The translations under genes and the position numbers were made by a program. Shown piece after piece: positions 46,861 to 55,192 of a stretch of 64,000 nucleotides of DNA. This stretch comes from Luteolibacter rhizosphaerae (GTDB lineage Bacteria > Verrucomicrobiota > Verrucomicrobiia > Verrucomicrobiales > Akkermansiaceae): positions 434,001-498,000 of the forward strand of contig NZ_JAPDDR010000004.1 in the NCBI RefSeq assembly GCF_025950095.1, read 5' to 3'. Each line of letters begins with the position of its first letter. Position 1 is the first letter of the stretch. Below the pieces are notes generated by a model. It worked only from the letters and a program-made list of their open reading frames with translations. It was not told the DNA's origin and did not search any database.

Positions 46861-46866
46861 AATTGC

Positions 46867-47166
46867 ATGAGCCAAGGATATAGAGGACGGGGAGGTGGTG
46901 GTGGTCGCAGGTCTCGCGGCGGTCCGCGCGCGCGCAAGCTCGGCCCGGACGGCGAAGAGAAGTCCGTGGAGGTCGAAGGAACGATCTCCTCGGTTCTCGC
47001 CGGCACCCAGTTCCGCGTGCAACTGCAGAGCGGTCACGAGGTTCTCGCCCACATTTCGGGCAAGATGCGCAAGCGTTTCATCCGCCTCGTGGTGGGTGAC
47101 AAGGTCAAGATGGAGATGTCGCCCTACGATGTTTCCAAGGCGCGGATCACCTACCGCCTCGGTTGA
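46867..47166 (+). CDS. infA: Translation initiation factor IF-1 with an RGG-rich N-terminal extension
   Basis: This encodes 99 aa from ATG 46867. Residues about 33-99 are a normal S1/OB-fold IF-1: [59 protein letters not shown]. Ahead of it lies a ~32-residue extension with [20 protein letters not shown], absent from the usual ~72-aa IF-1. Such RGG stretches bind RNA in other proteins. IF-1 occupies the ribosomal A site during initiation. A strong terminator follows. Confidence 0.92.
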   Translation: MSQGYRGRGGGGGRRSRGGPRARKLGPDGEEKSVEVEGTISSVLAGTQFRVQLQSGHEVLAHISGKMRKRFIRLVVGDKVKMEMSPYDVSKARITYRLG

Positions 47167-47190
47167 TCCCGACAGATCTTTTGCGATGGA

Positions 47191-47220
47191 AGCCCGGCTC
47201 TTACGCCGGGCTTTCTTCTT
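47191..47220 (+). terminator. Rho-independent terminator after infA
   Basis: An 8-bp stem AGCCCGGC/GCCGGGCT with a 6-nt loop is followed by TTCTTCTT. The stop codon of the convergent scpA lies inside the loop. Confidence 0.88.
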
Positions 47221-47986
47221 CTAGCTCCTCCTCATCACCCTCCGGGGTGTGGGGGGCGGTGTGGAGTCGGCGCTCGATCTCGATCTCGCCGAGCAAGTAG
47301 GCCTGCCGCAGCACGAACTGGTTCATCTTCATCAGTTCCAGTACGGCCAGGAAGGTGACGATGACCTCGGCCTTGGTGGTGGCGGTCTCGAAGAGCGAGT
47401 CGAAACGAGCCGATTGTCCGGGCACGAAGCGGTAGAGCAGCATCTCGATCTTGTCCGCCACGGTGTAGCGGTCGTCCACGATATCGCCCAGATCGTGGGA
47501 TTCCTCAAAGCGCTTGAGGACGTTCTGGAAGGCGCGGATCAGATCGAAGATGGAAACCTCCGCCAAGGAGACCGGCTCTTCCGGCAGCTCGGGCATCTCC
47601 GGCTGAAAAGCGAAGGAGCCTTCCTGCTCCACCTCTTTCAGGCTGAGGAAGCCGGCGGCATCCTTGAACTTCTTGTACTCGATCAGCTGGCGGATCAGTT
47701 CCCAGCGCGGGTCGTCTTCCTCGGCATCTTCCTCCGGCGGTTGATCCTGGCGGGGTAGCAGGGTCCGGCTTTTGAGATACATCAGATTTGCCGCCATGAG
47801 CACGAACTCGGCGGCGAGGTCGATGTTCAGCATCCGGAAGGTGTCGATGTACTCCAGATACTGCGCGGTGATGCGGGTGATGGAGATATTGTGGATGTCC
47901 ACCTCGTCCTTCTTGATGAGATAGAGGAGCAGGTCGAGAGGGCCCTCGAAGATGTCCAGCCTGACCTTGTAATCCGATGCGTCCAC
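47201..47986 (-). CDS. scpA: Segregation and condensation protein A
   Basis: This encodes 261 aa from GTG 47986, chosen because it starts directly before the family opening YKVRLDIFEGPLDLLLYLIKKDEVDIHNI and gives a typical length. An in-frame ATG at 48097 is possible but would add an unconserved basic stretch. Later blocks (EYIDTFRMLNIDLAAEFVLMAANLMYLKSR) and the winged-helix end (VTFLAVLELMKMNQFVLRQ) fit ScpA kleisin. It bridges the SMC heads for chromosome segregation. scpB is not in the window. Confidence 0.95.
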   Translation of the reverse strand: MDASDYKVRLDIFEGPLDLLLYLIKKDEVDIHNISITRITAQYLEYIDTFRMLNIDLAAEFVLMAANLMYLKSRTLLPRQDQPPEEDAEEDDPRWELIRQLIEYKKFKDAAGFLSLKEVEQEGSFAFQPEMPELPEEPVSLAEVSIFDLIRAFQNVLKRFEESHDLGDIVDDRYTVADKIEMLLYRFVPGQSARFDSLFETATTKAEVIVTFLAVLELMKMNQFVLRQAYLLGEIEIERRLHTAPHTPEGDEEELEEESPA

Positions 47987-48095
47987 GGGCGGACAGGTAG
48001 GGGAACGACCGGCGGGGAGCGAGGGCAAATTTGCTCTCGCTTCGAAGCGCTCCCTGCGATTGTAATTCCGCGCCCCCGAGGGCCCCCTTTGAACC

Positions 48096-49703
48096 ATGGA
48101 GGTCGAGCAGACACAGTCCTTCAACCAGAAGCTGAGCCAGTGGATCGCGAGCCAGGGATTCTGGTTCCAACTCCGGCACTCCATGTCCGGCGGCGGAGGT
48201 TGGGCGATGACCATGAGCCATTTGGTCCGCCTCGGCTTCAAGATCCTGATCGCCTTGGTCGTGGCCAGCGGGGGATTCGGGATCTATCTGGTAAAACGGA
48301 TTGGCTCGGAGCCTTTCATCAATTCGCTGAATGTGGGCTTGGAAGACGGACTCAAGGCCTCGGAGGCGAAGATTCTCGATTTCTCCCGCGTGCAAGGGGA
48401 CGCCCAGATCCGCCGGATCGGGGCGGAAGGCGGGAAGGAGAGCTTTTTCCACAGCTTGGATGCCGGGAACGTGCGTTTCCGGATGGGTCTGCTTTCGGGT
48501 ATGGCCGGGAGTTGGGACGCCGGGGCCCTGGTCGCCAAGTCGATGGATATCAACGTTAAGGCGGGTGCGGAGACTCCTGCCGAGGCGAAAGCGGCAGGTG
48601 CAGCCTTTTTCCAAGATTGGGCGGGTTTTCGTTTCTCCTCGGTCCATGTGGACGAGGCGACCGTGCGCTGGGGCTACTCCGCGCGCACTTGGGGGAAGAT
48701 CGAGAAGAGCCAGATGACCGCCACGCGGTCGGGTGACGGCTGGCATCTGCTATTCTCCGGTGGAACCTTCTCGCAGAACTGGCTGAAGGGCCTCGAGATC
48801 GTCGAACTCAAGATGGAGTGCACACCGGGATCGGTGAGGGTTACGAAAGGCGAGTTCAAGGCGGGCAACGGCACGGTCGTGCTCAAAGATGTGCAGGTGA
48901 AGGGCGGAGACCGGCCCGCACTGAGCGGCACCGTGGAAGCCACCAAGGTGGCGCTTACTCATTTTATCCCGGAATCGGCGCAGGCCTTCGTGGAAGGCGT
49001 GGTATCGGGCGAGTTCCAGATCTCCGGCTCCACGAACTCGACCGACGGGGTCCAATTCGAAGGCGATGTCGCCTTGGACAATGCGAACATCATCAGCCTG
49101 CGCGAGCGCTTCCACTTGCTGAAGGCGCTCTCCGTGGTCGATCTCTACAACAGCTACCGGAAGGTGGATCTCAATCGCGGCGGCTTTCACCTCAAGACCG
49201 GCGGCGGGAAGATGGAACTCTCCCGCGTGGATGTGCGCTCGGAAGATCTCATGACCCTGCAGGGGCGCCTAAAGGCGACTGTCCCGGAAGAAGACACCCA
49301 GCCGCAGCCGCTGGGCAGCGGAGTCTTCTCCCAAATCCCGAACTCCGTGCAGAATGCGGAGGAGGACGGGAAGAAAGATTCCCTGACCTTGGAGAAGGCC
49401 GGCGCCGCCGCTGCGGAGAAGGATACCGAAGAGGCCATCTTCAAGCGCTTCGCCGATAGCGCCCGGAAGCGCGACAGTCTCCATCAGGTATCCGGACGGA
49501 GTGCCCAGACGATCCGCTATGACGGAGGCTTCCGGATCTCCATCCCGGGTGATGCCTTCGATTCGACCGAAGTGCTGCGCCAAACCTATCCGGTGGATCC
49601 GGGGAACGGCCGTATCGCTTTCGATGTGCCGGTGCAGGGCACGATCTATGAAGTGACCGGCCGTCAGGCGGATGAACTTCTCAATCTCGGGTCGAAGCGT
49701 TAG
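48096..49703 (+). CDS. Membrane-anchored AsmA-like protein of unknown function
   Basis: This encodes 535 aa. A single membrane helix (about 43-65, LVRLGFKILIALVVASGGFGIYLV) is followed by a long periplasmic part made of short beta strands. Blocks such as GTVVLKDVQVKGG, ALSGTVEATKVALTHF, SGEFQISGS and GGGKMELSRVDVRSEDLMTLQGRLKA are like the repeated beta-groove units of AsmA/TamB-type proteins, which carry lipids between membranes. A charged Lys/Glu/Ala segment lies near 420-450. It diverges from scpA. The AsmA assignment is by pattern only. Confidence 0.6.
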   Translation: MEVEQTQSFNQKLSQWIASQGFWFQLRHSMSGGGGWAMTMSHLVRLGFKILIALVVASGGFGIYLVKRIGSEPFINSLNVGLEDGLKASEAKILDFSRVQGDAQIRRIGAEGGKESFFHSLDAGNVRFRMGLLSGMAGSWDAGALVAKSMDINVKAGAETPAEAKAAGAAFFQDWAGFRFSSVHVDEATVRWGYSARTWGKIEKSQMTATRSGDGWHLLFSGGTFSQNWLKGLEIVELKMECTPGSVRVTKGEFKAGNGTVVLKDVQVKGGDRPALSGTVEATKVALTHFIPESAQAFVEGVVSGEFQISGSTNSTDGVQFEGDVALDNANIISLRERFHLLKALSVVDLYNSYRKVDLNRGGFHLKTGGGKMELSRVDVRSEDLMTLQGRLKATVPEEDTQPQPLGSGVFSQIPNSVQNAEEDGKKDSLTLEKAGAAAAEKDTEEAIFKRFADSARKRDSLHQVSGRSAQTIRYDGGFRISIPGDAFDSTEVLRQTYPVDPGNGRIAFDVPVQGTIYEVTGRQADELLNLGSKR

Positions 49704-49712
49704 ACGGCGCCC

Positions 49713-50618
49713 TTACTTCGCGCTCGCGAGACCGAGGCTTGAGTAGATCTCGCGCGTGGCCTTGCTCTTGTTGAGCGTGTAGAAGTGGATTCCGTCCACG
49801 CCTTGGTCCAGAAGTTCCGCGCATTGCTGGGCGGCATAGTGGATGCCTACTTTTTCGACCGCGGCAGGGTCGCCCTTGGCGCGATCCAGTGCCCGCAAGA
49901 GCTTCGCGGGGAAGCGCGCGCCGGCGGCGAGTTCCGCCATGCGGCCCATGCTCGAAAGCGAGGTCACCGGCATGATGCCCGCGATGATCGGTACCTCGAT
50001 CCCGCGCAGGCGGCAGCGGTCGCGGTAGTCGAAGAAATCGTGATTGTCGAAGAAGAGCTGCGTGCAGATGTAATCCGCACCGGCATCGATCTTCGCCTTC
50101 ATGTGATCCAGTTCTAACAGGCGGTTCGGAGTCGCCGGATGGCCCTCGGGGAAGCCGGCCACGCCGATGCCGAAGCCGCGCAAATCAGGATGGGCTCCCG
50201 ACTCGTTGAACTTGCGGATGAACGCCACCAGATCCGCAGCGTGACGGAAGTCGCAGTCCGACCAATCGTAGTCCGGCCAGTCGCGGGGCGGATCGCCGCG
50301 CAGGGCGAGGATGTTGCAGACTCCTGCATCCGCGTAGCGTCGCAGGATCTCCGTGATCTCCTCCTCCTTGTGGCCCACGCAGGTCAAATGGGGAATGGGC
50401 GGGATCGAGGTGGACTCCTTGATGCGTACCACCAGGTCGTGGGTCATCTCCCGGGTGCTACCACCCGCACCGTAGGTCACGGAGACGAAAGAGGGATCGA
50501 AGGGTTCCAGATCCACGATCGTCCGGTACAGATCCTCCGCGCCCGCGGAGGTCTTCGGCGGGAAGAACTCGAAGGAGAAGGACGGGCGGCGATGGTTCAG
50601 GATATCGCGGATATGCAT
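49713..50618 (-). CDS. metF: 5,10-methylenetetrahydrofolate reductase
   Basis: This encodes 301 aa from ATG 50618. The TIM-barrel MTHFR signatures are present: FSFEFFPPKT with the catalytic Glu, VSVTYGAGGST, HLTCVGHKEEEI, NILALRGDPP and DYICTQLFFDN. The flavoenzyme makes 5-methyl-THF for methionine synthesis, fed by the same one-carbon pool as the glycine cleavage system encoded upstream. No SAM riboswitch is evident in the short gap to the next gene. Confidence 0.96.
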   Translation of the reverse strand: MHIRDILNHRRPSFSFEFFPPKTSAGAEDLYRTIVDLEPFDPSFVSVTYGAGGSTREMTHDLVVRIKESTSIPPIPHLTCVGHKEEEITEILRRYADAGVCNILALRGDPPRDWPDYDWSDCDFRHAADLVAFIRKFNESGAHPDLRGFGIGVAGFPEGHPATPNRLLELDHMKAKIDAGADYICTQLFFDNHDFFDYRDRCRLRGIEVPIIAGIMPVTSLSSMGRMAELAAGARFPAKLLRALDRAKGDPAAVEKVGIHYAAQQCAELLDQGVDGIHFYTLNKSKATREIYSSLGLASAK

Positions 50619-50758
50619 GCGCTTCGGATCGCGGGCAGCATGGCGCGGGGTACGCGCAAGTGGGGAGCAAAAAACCCGGCGGTGTCGCAACTTCCGCAGT
50701 TGCGGGGCGTTTCTCTCTCGCGGACCGCAGGGTTCCCGCTAATCTCCTCACCCGTTCC

Positions 50759-51580
50759 ATGAAAGCTGCCCGATACTCCTGGATACTCCTCCTCGCCTTG
50801 GCCTCCGCCCGGGCGGAAGGGACGCCCCGCCCGGACGGGACGCCGGAGTCGGGAAAGAACAAACCCGCAGAGAAACAGGACGGCAAGTCGAAGGGCCCGC
50901 GTGGCGAGGGGAGGGAGGGGATGCGCCGGATGATGGAAATCTGGAAGAAGGCGGATACCGATGGGGATGGCTTCATCTCGCTCGCGGAATTTTCCGCGAT
51001 GGAGCGCCCCAGCCGTCTGCCCGAGGAAAAGCGGGCGGAGATTTTCAAGCGGATCGACAAGAATTCCGACGGTCGGATCAGCATGGAGGAGATCCCGAAG
51101 AACGGTCCTCGCGGCATGCCTCATCTAGATCTCGAAAAGGCGGATGCCAACAAGGACAAGAAGATCGACTTCGAGGAGTTCAAGACCCTCGGCTTCGTCT
51201 CCCGGATGCCGGAGGACAAGCAGAAGACGATGTTCCAGCGGATGGATACCAACAACGACGGCTTCCTGACTCCCGAAGACCGGCCCAAGCGCGATGCCAG
51301 GGACGGACGCGAGGGGCGCGGCGGGCGTCGTCCAAACCTGCTGGACCTGGTGAAGGACCATGACAAGGACGGCAACGGCTCGCTCAGCTTCGAGGAGTTC
51401 CGCCAGATCCCTTGGATCTCGAAATCGGGTGAAGATGAGCAGGAAGACCGCTTTGAAGCCTTCGACAAGAACAAGGATCTCAAGATTGACGCAGCCGACG
51501 AGCCGCCGCCCGGGGAGAAACCCGGGAAAGGTGACAAGCCGGAGAAGCAGAAGCAGGGCAAGGAGAAGCCCGAAGCCTGA
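50759..51580 (+). CDS. Secreted EF-hand protein with about six calcium-binding loops
   Basis: This encodes 273 aa from ATG 50759, which starts a signal peptide (MKAARYSWILLLALASARA). Six EF-hand-like loops follow: DTDGDGFISLAEF, DKNSDGRISMEEI, DANKDKKIDFEEF, DTNNDGFLTPED, DKDGNGSLSFEEF and DKNKDLKIDAAD. Positions 1, 3, 5 and 12 hold acidic or Asn/Ser ligands in most of them; the fourth and last have weaker position 12. Linkers are very rich in Lys, Glu and Pro. It is probably a periplasmic or surface calcium-binding protein with no enzyme part. Confidence 0.88.
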   Translation: MKAARYSWILLLALASARAEGTPRPDGTPESGKNKPAEKQDGKSKGPRGEGREGMRRMMEIWKKADTDGDGFISLAEFSAMERPSRLPEEKRAEIFKRIDKNSDGRISMEEIPKNGPRGMPHLDLEKADANKDKKIDFEEFKTLGFVSRMPEDKQKTMFQRMDTNNDGFLTPEDRPKRDARDGREGRGGRRPNLLDLVKDHDKDGNGSLSFEEFRQIPWISKSGEDEQEDRFEAFDKNKDLKIDAADEPPPGEKPGKGDKPEKQKQGKEKPEA

Positions 51581-51590
51581 GGCGAAAGCC

Positions 51591-52295
51591 TTAGAAGTTC
51601 ACTTCAAACCAGATGCCGGCGAAGAGCCGGTCGGTCTGCGGGCTGCTCTCCATCGGGATGGAAGTGCCTGCGAAGGGGGTCACCGCCACGCTGTCGTTGA
51701 AGGCGTAGGTGTAGCTCAGGCGGGCGTAGAGATCGTTCCAGCCATCGCTGCCGTAGTAATCGCTGGTGAAGCTGGTGCCCGCTTTCACAGCCACGAACGA
51801 TGACTTGTTGATCGGCTTGGACCAGGAAGCTTCGAGGTTCCCATACCAACCACCATCGCCAGTGTCATAGGCGATGCCGGTGCCCAGATCCCAATCCTCG
51901 GTGAGGTGCCAGGTGAAGCTAGGATTCAGGTCGAAGCCGTCCTTGAAGAAAGAGTCCTGATAGTCGCGCCAAGTGGCGGCCAAGCCTGCGGTCCATTGCT
52001 TGGTATCGTAGCGAAGGTCGAGGAAGGCGGCGGCTTCCGAGAAATCCTCGTCGCCGGTGGCGGTGCCGTAGTTGCCGCCGAGGTTCAGCACCCATTCGTT
52101 GGAAAGGGCGATCTCCGCCTCGACCTGAACGTCGATCAGGTCGTCCGCCAGCTTGAAGCCGCGGTGGATGTATTCCGAGCGGTAGCCCGTAACGACCTCG
52201 ATGCCGATCGGGGTCGTTTCCGATGGCGGATCCGCAAGGCAAGGGGTTGCGGCGAGGGCGAGAGCAGGGATGAGGCGGTTCACGGCGGCAAGCAT
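51591..52295 (-). CDS. Outer membrane beta-barrel protein (TorF-like porin)
   Basis: This encodes 234 aa from ATG 52295, which gives the signal peptide MLAAVNRLIPALALAATPCLA. The mature part starts with GIEVVTGYRSEYIHRGFKLADD, a block seen in TorF-type putative porins. It continues as amphipathic strands with Trp/Tyr belts and ends in Phe (GIWFEVNF), the usual sign of a barrel. The pore specificity is unknown. It lies 26 bp downstream of secDF on the same strand. Confidence 0.78.
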   Translation of the reverse strand: MLAAVNRLIPALALAATPCLADPPSETTPIGIEVVTGYRSEYIHRGFKLADDLIDVQVEAEIALSNEWVLNLGGNYGTATGDEDFSEAAAFLDLRYDTKQWTAGLAATWRDYQDSFFKDGFDLNPSFTWHLTEDWDLGTGIAYDTGDGGWYGNLEASWSKPINKSSFVAVKAGTSFTSDYYGSDGWNDLYARLSYTYAFNDSVAVTPFAGTSIPMESSPQTDRLFAGIWFEVNF

Positions 52296-52321
52296 GAGCC
52301 TGCCGCCGTGCGCCTGCAAGA

Positions 52322-54805
52322 TCAGGGCGAAGTCTGGATGTCGGATTCGGCGAGGGTGGTGCGGAGCACTTCCTTGCGGAGGCTGCCACCCTTGCGCTCG
52401 CTCCACCAGAGCACCACCGGAGAGGCGATGAAGATAGAGGAGTAGGTGCCGATCACGAGACCGATCAGGATCATCACCGCGAAGTCCTTCAGGGCCGCGC
52501 CACCGAAGACCGCGATGATCGCCACGGTCACGATGGTCGTGAGCGAGGTCAGGATCGTGCGGGAGAGCGTGGCGTTGATAGCCTCGTTCATGAGCTCGCG
52601 GACTTCGCCTTCGCCGGTCTTCAGCGATTCACGGATACGGTCGAAGATAACGATGGTGTCGTTCACCGAGTAACCCGCGATCGTGAGAAGGGCACCGACG
52701 TGGATCAGCGAGAGCTCGCTGCCGAGCAGCACCACGATACCTGCGGAAAGCACCACGTCGTGAAGGAGGGCGACGAAGCCACCGAGGGCGAAGGAGAACT
52801 CGAAGCGGATGGTGATGTAAACCAAGATGCCGAATAGACCGAGCACGAGGGCGATCAGGGATTGCTTCAGGAAGTCTCCCCCGAGCGAGGCGGAGACACC
52901 TTGGACACTTTCGGTCACGGCCCACACTTCCTTGCCTTCCACGGTCTTCTTCTCGGCCAACACCGGGAAGGCACCGCGAAGGTGGCTGGAGATCTTTTCG
53001 GCATCACCTTCACCGCAGCGGATGGTGAGGAGCTCGCCCGTGATGGACTTCTCGAGCTGCACGGTCGGCAGCTTCGAGGTCTGCACCTGAGCGATGGACT
53101 TCTCGACGTCGTGCGGATCGAGGTGCTTGTCGTCAAGCTGATAGCGGAGCAAGGTGCCGCCGACGAAGTCGACGCCCAAGCTGCGCTCGCCACGGACAGC
53201 AACCGCTCCAATGCTGGCGGCGATCAGGATACCCGAGATGATGTAGGAGAGCTTCGTCTTCGAGAGGAAGTCCCAGCGGGTCTCCTTGATCAGGTCGAGG
53301 AAGGAAAGCTTCTTGAGGAGCTTCAGGTCGTTCGCCCAGCGGAACAGCACGCGGGTCACGAGGATCGCCGAGAACATCGAGGCGATCAGACCGATGGTGA
53401 GCGTGACCGCGAAGCCCTTGATGCTGCCGCTACCCATCCAGAAAAGGATCACGGCGGTGACGAGCGAGGTGATGTTCGAGTCGAAGATCGCGCTGAAGGC
53501 CTTTTCGTAGGCGGTGTTGATCGCCACCTTCAGGCTCTTGCCCGCGGCCATTTCCTCACGCAGGCGCTCGTAGATCAGCACGTTCGCATCCACCGCCATA
53601 CCGATGGTGAGGATCATGCCCGCGATACCCGGTAGCGAGAAGGTGAAGCCGAACATCGCCATGCCGCCGAAGACCATCAGGCCGTTCACAGCCAGACCGA
53701 AGAGCGCGACCAGACCGGCGGTGCGGTAGTAGATGAGAACGAAGAGTGCCGTGATGCTGAGGCCCACGATACCGGACCACATGCCCTGCTTCACGACCGT
53801 GGCACCCAGGGTGGGGGAGATTTCGCTGTTCTCGATGATCCGGAGCGGGTTCTCCAGCGGGTTCTTCAGCGCGTTTGCGAGGCTGCGTGCCTCCTCCACG
53901 TTCTGCTGGCCGGTGATTTCGAACTGCTTGCCAAGCGGGACCGATTGAACGGTCGGGGAGGTGAGCACCTCACCGTCCAGCACCACGGCGATGCGGTCGC
54001 GGCCGGGCTGCATGTCCTTGGTCAGGTTGATCATCTTGTCCTCACCGGCGGATGTCAGGGTGATCGAGACGTTGATCTTGCCGGCCATCTGGTTCGGCCA
54101 TGCTTCCTGCACGTCCTTGCCGGTCAGGGCGGAGCGGTTGCTGAGCAAGACATAGGAGGTGCGCTCCACTCCGTCTTCGCCCTTGTTGATTTCCTTGAAG
54201 GCGGTGTAGCCCGGGACGCGGGAAGCCTGCTGCTCCGGCGTGCCCAGGTTCATCTGGCGGTTGTAGATGCGCTCGGCGAGGGTGAGGCCCTCGGGTCCAC
54301 CCGGTTGGCCGCCATCCAAGTTGACGCGCTTGAGTTCCAGCTTGGCCACCTTCTCAAGCGTGTCTCTCACGCCTTCGGCGTCTTCCGCGGCCACGCCGGG
54401 GATCTGGATCAAAATCTGGTCAGTGCCCTGCGTGACGATCTGGATTTCCGCGGTGCCGAGCGCATTGAGGCGCTTCTCGACGATGGCCTTGGCCTGTTCC
54501 ACATCGTCGTGGGTGAGCGGGATCGGCTGTCCGGTGTTCTCGTCGATCTTCGGCTGGACCTGGAGGGTGTAGGAGAAACCGCCGATGAGATCGATACCGC
54601 CCTTCAAAGTCTCCTTCGGCGGATAGATCGCCAGCGTGCAGAGGCCGCAGAGGCCGATGATCAGCACGGTGCCGATGTTCCGCTTCCGGACTTCGAGGTC
54701 CGTGGCGAAGTACCAGAAAAAGAGGACCAGCAAGGCCAGCGCCGCGAGGAACAGCAGCATCGGGTCCTTCAGAAGGGAGGCCGCGAGAACGGTAGAAGGG
54801 AACAT
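52322..54805 (-). CDS. secDF: Fused protein translocase subunit SecDF
   Basis: This encodes 827 aa with SecD and SecF in one chain. The SecD half has a first membrane helix, GGFSYTLQVQP, the P1 head (DRIAVVLDGEVLTSPTVQSVP) and RND helices (GMAVDANVLIYERLREE with the key Asp). The SecF half begins near residue 535 (ERSLGVDFVGGTLLRYQL) and repeats the RND motif (GYSVNDTIVIFDRIRE). It uses the proton gradient to complete Sec export. It sits just after yajC in a tgt-yajC-secDF operon. Its start lies 51 bp after the yajC stop. Confidence 0.96.
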   Translation of the reverse strand: MFPSTVLAASLLKDPMLLFLAALALLVLFFWYFATDLEVRKRNIGTVLIIGLCGLCTLAIYPPKETLKGGIDLIGGFSYTLQVQPKIDENTGQPIPLTHDDVEQAKAIVEKRLNALGTAEIQIVTQGTDQILIQIPGVAAEDAEGVRDTLEKVAKLELKRVNLDGGQPGGPEGLTLAERIYNRQMNLGTPEQQASRVPGYTAFKEINKGEDGVERTSYVLLSNRSALTGKDVQEAWPNQMAGKINVSITLTSAGEDKMINLTKDMQPGRDRIAVVLDGEVLTSPTVQSVPLGKQFEITGQQNVEEARSLANALKNPLENPLRIIENSEISPTLGATVVKQGMWSGIVGLSITALFVLIYYRTAGLVALFGLAVNGLMVFGGMAMFGFTFSLPGIAGMILTIGMAVDANVLIYERLREEMAAGKSLKVAINTAYEKAFSAIFDSNITSLVTAVILFWMGSGSIKGFAVTLTIGLIASMFSAILVTRVLFRWANDLKLLKKLSFLDLIKETRWDFLSKTKLSYIISGILIAASIGAVAVRGERSLGVDFVGGTLLRYQLDDKHLDPHDVEKSIAQVQTSKLPTVQLEKSITGELLTIRCGEGDAEKISSHLRGAFPVLAEKKTVEGKEVWAVTESVQGVSASLGGDFLKQSLIALVLGLFGILVYITIRFEFSFALGGFVALLHDVVLSAGIVVLLGSELSLIHVGALLTIAGYSVNDTIVIFDRIRESLKTGEGEVRELMNEAINATLSRTILTSLTTIVTVAIIAVFGGAALKDFAVMILIGLVIGTYSSIFIASPVVLWWSERKGGSLRKEVLRTTLAESDIQTSP

Positions 54806-54856
54806 GACGGGAAATCTTGGGCGGGGTGAGGTGCGCGGAAGCCGCGCCTGCTTGGG

Positions 54857-55192
54857 TTACGCGGAGGCTGCGGACTGCTTCTTGATCACAGTGGCCACTG
54901 CGGGCTTGTCGAACTCGACCATGGTGCCTTCGGCAATCTTGAGGACGACGGTGCGCTCCTTCACGCTGTGGACGATCGCGTGGATGCCGGCGGTGGTGAC
55001 GACTTCATCGCCTTTTTCCAGCGAGGAGATACGCTTTTCCAACTCCTTGCGCTGCCGCTGCTGCGGGCGAATGAGCAGGAAATAAAACATCACGACCATC
55101 AAAAGCAGCATGGGCATCGGCCCCTCGAGGAACGAGGGTTGACGCTGGGCGGCATCGCCCTGGGCGAGCATCAGGTGGAAAGGAAGCATCAT
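54857..55192 (-). CDS. yajC: Preprotein translocase subunit YajC
   Basis: This encodes 111 aa. One membrane helix (PMPMLLLMVVMFYFLLIRPQQRQRKE) is followed by LEKGDEVVTTAGIHAIVHSVKERTVVLKI and a short Lys/Ala tail, the standard YajC layout. It works with SecDF at the Sec translocon. Its ATGA overlaps the tgt stop, so the two are co-translated. Confidence 0.94.
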   Translation of the reverse strand: MMLPFHLMLAQGDAAQRQPSFLEGPMPMLLLMVVMFYFLLIRPQQRQRKELEKRISSLEKGDEVVTTAGIHAIVHSVKERTVVLKIAEGTMVEFDKPAVATVIKKQSAASA

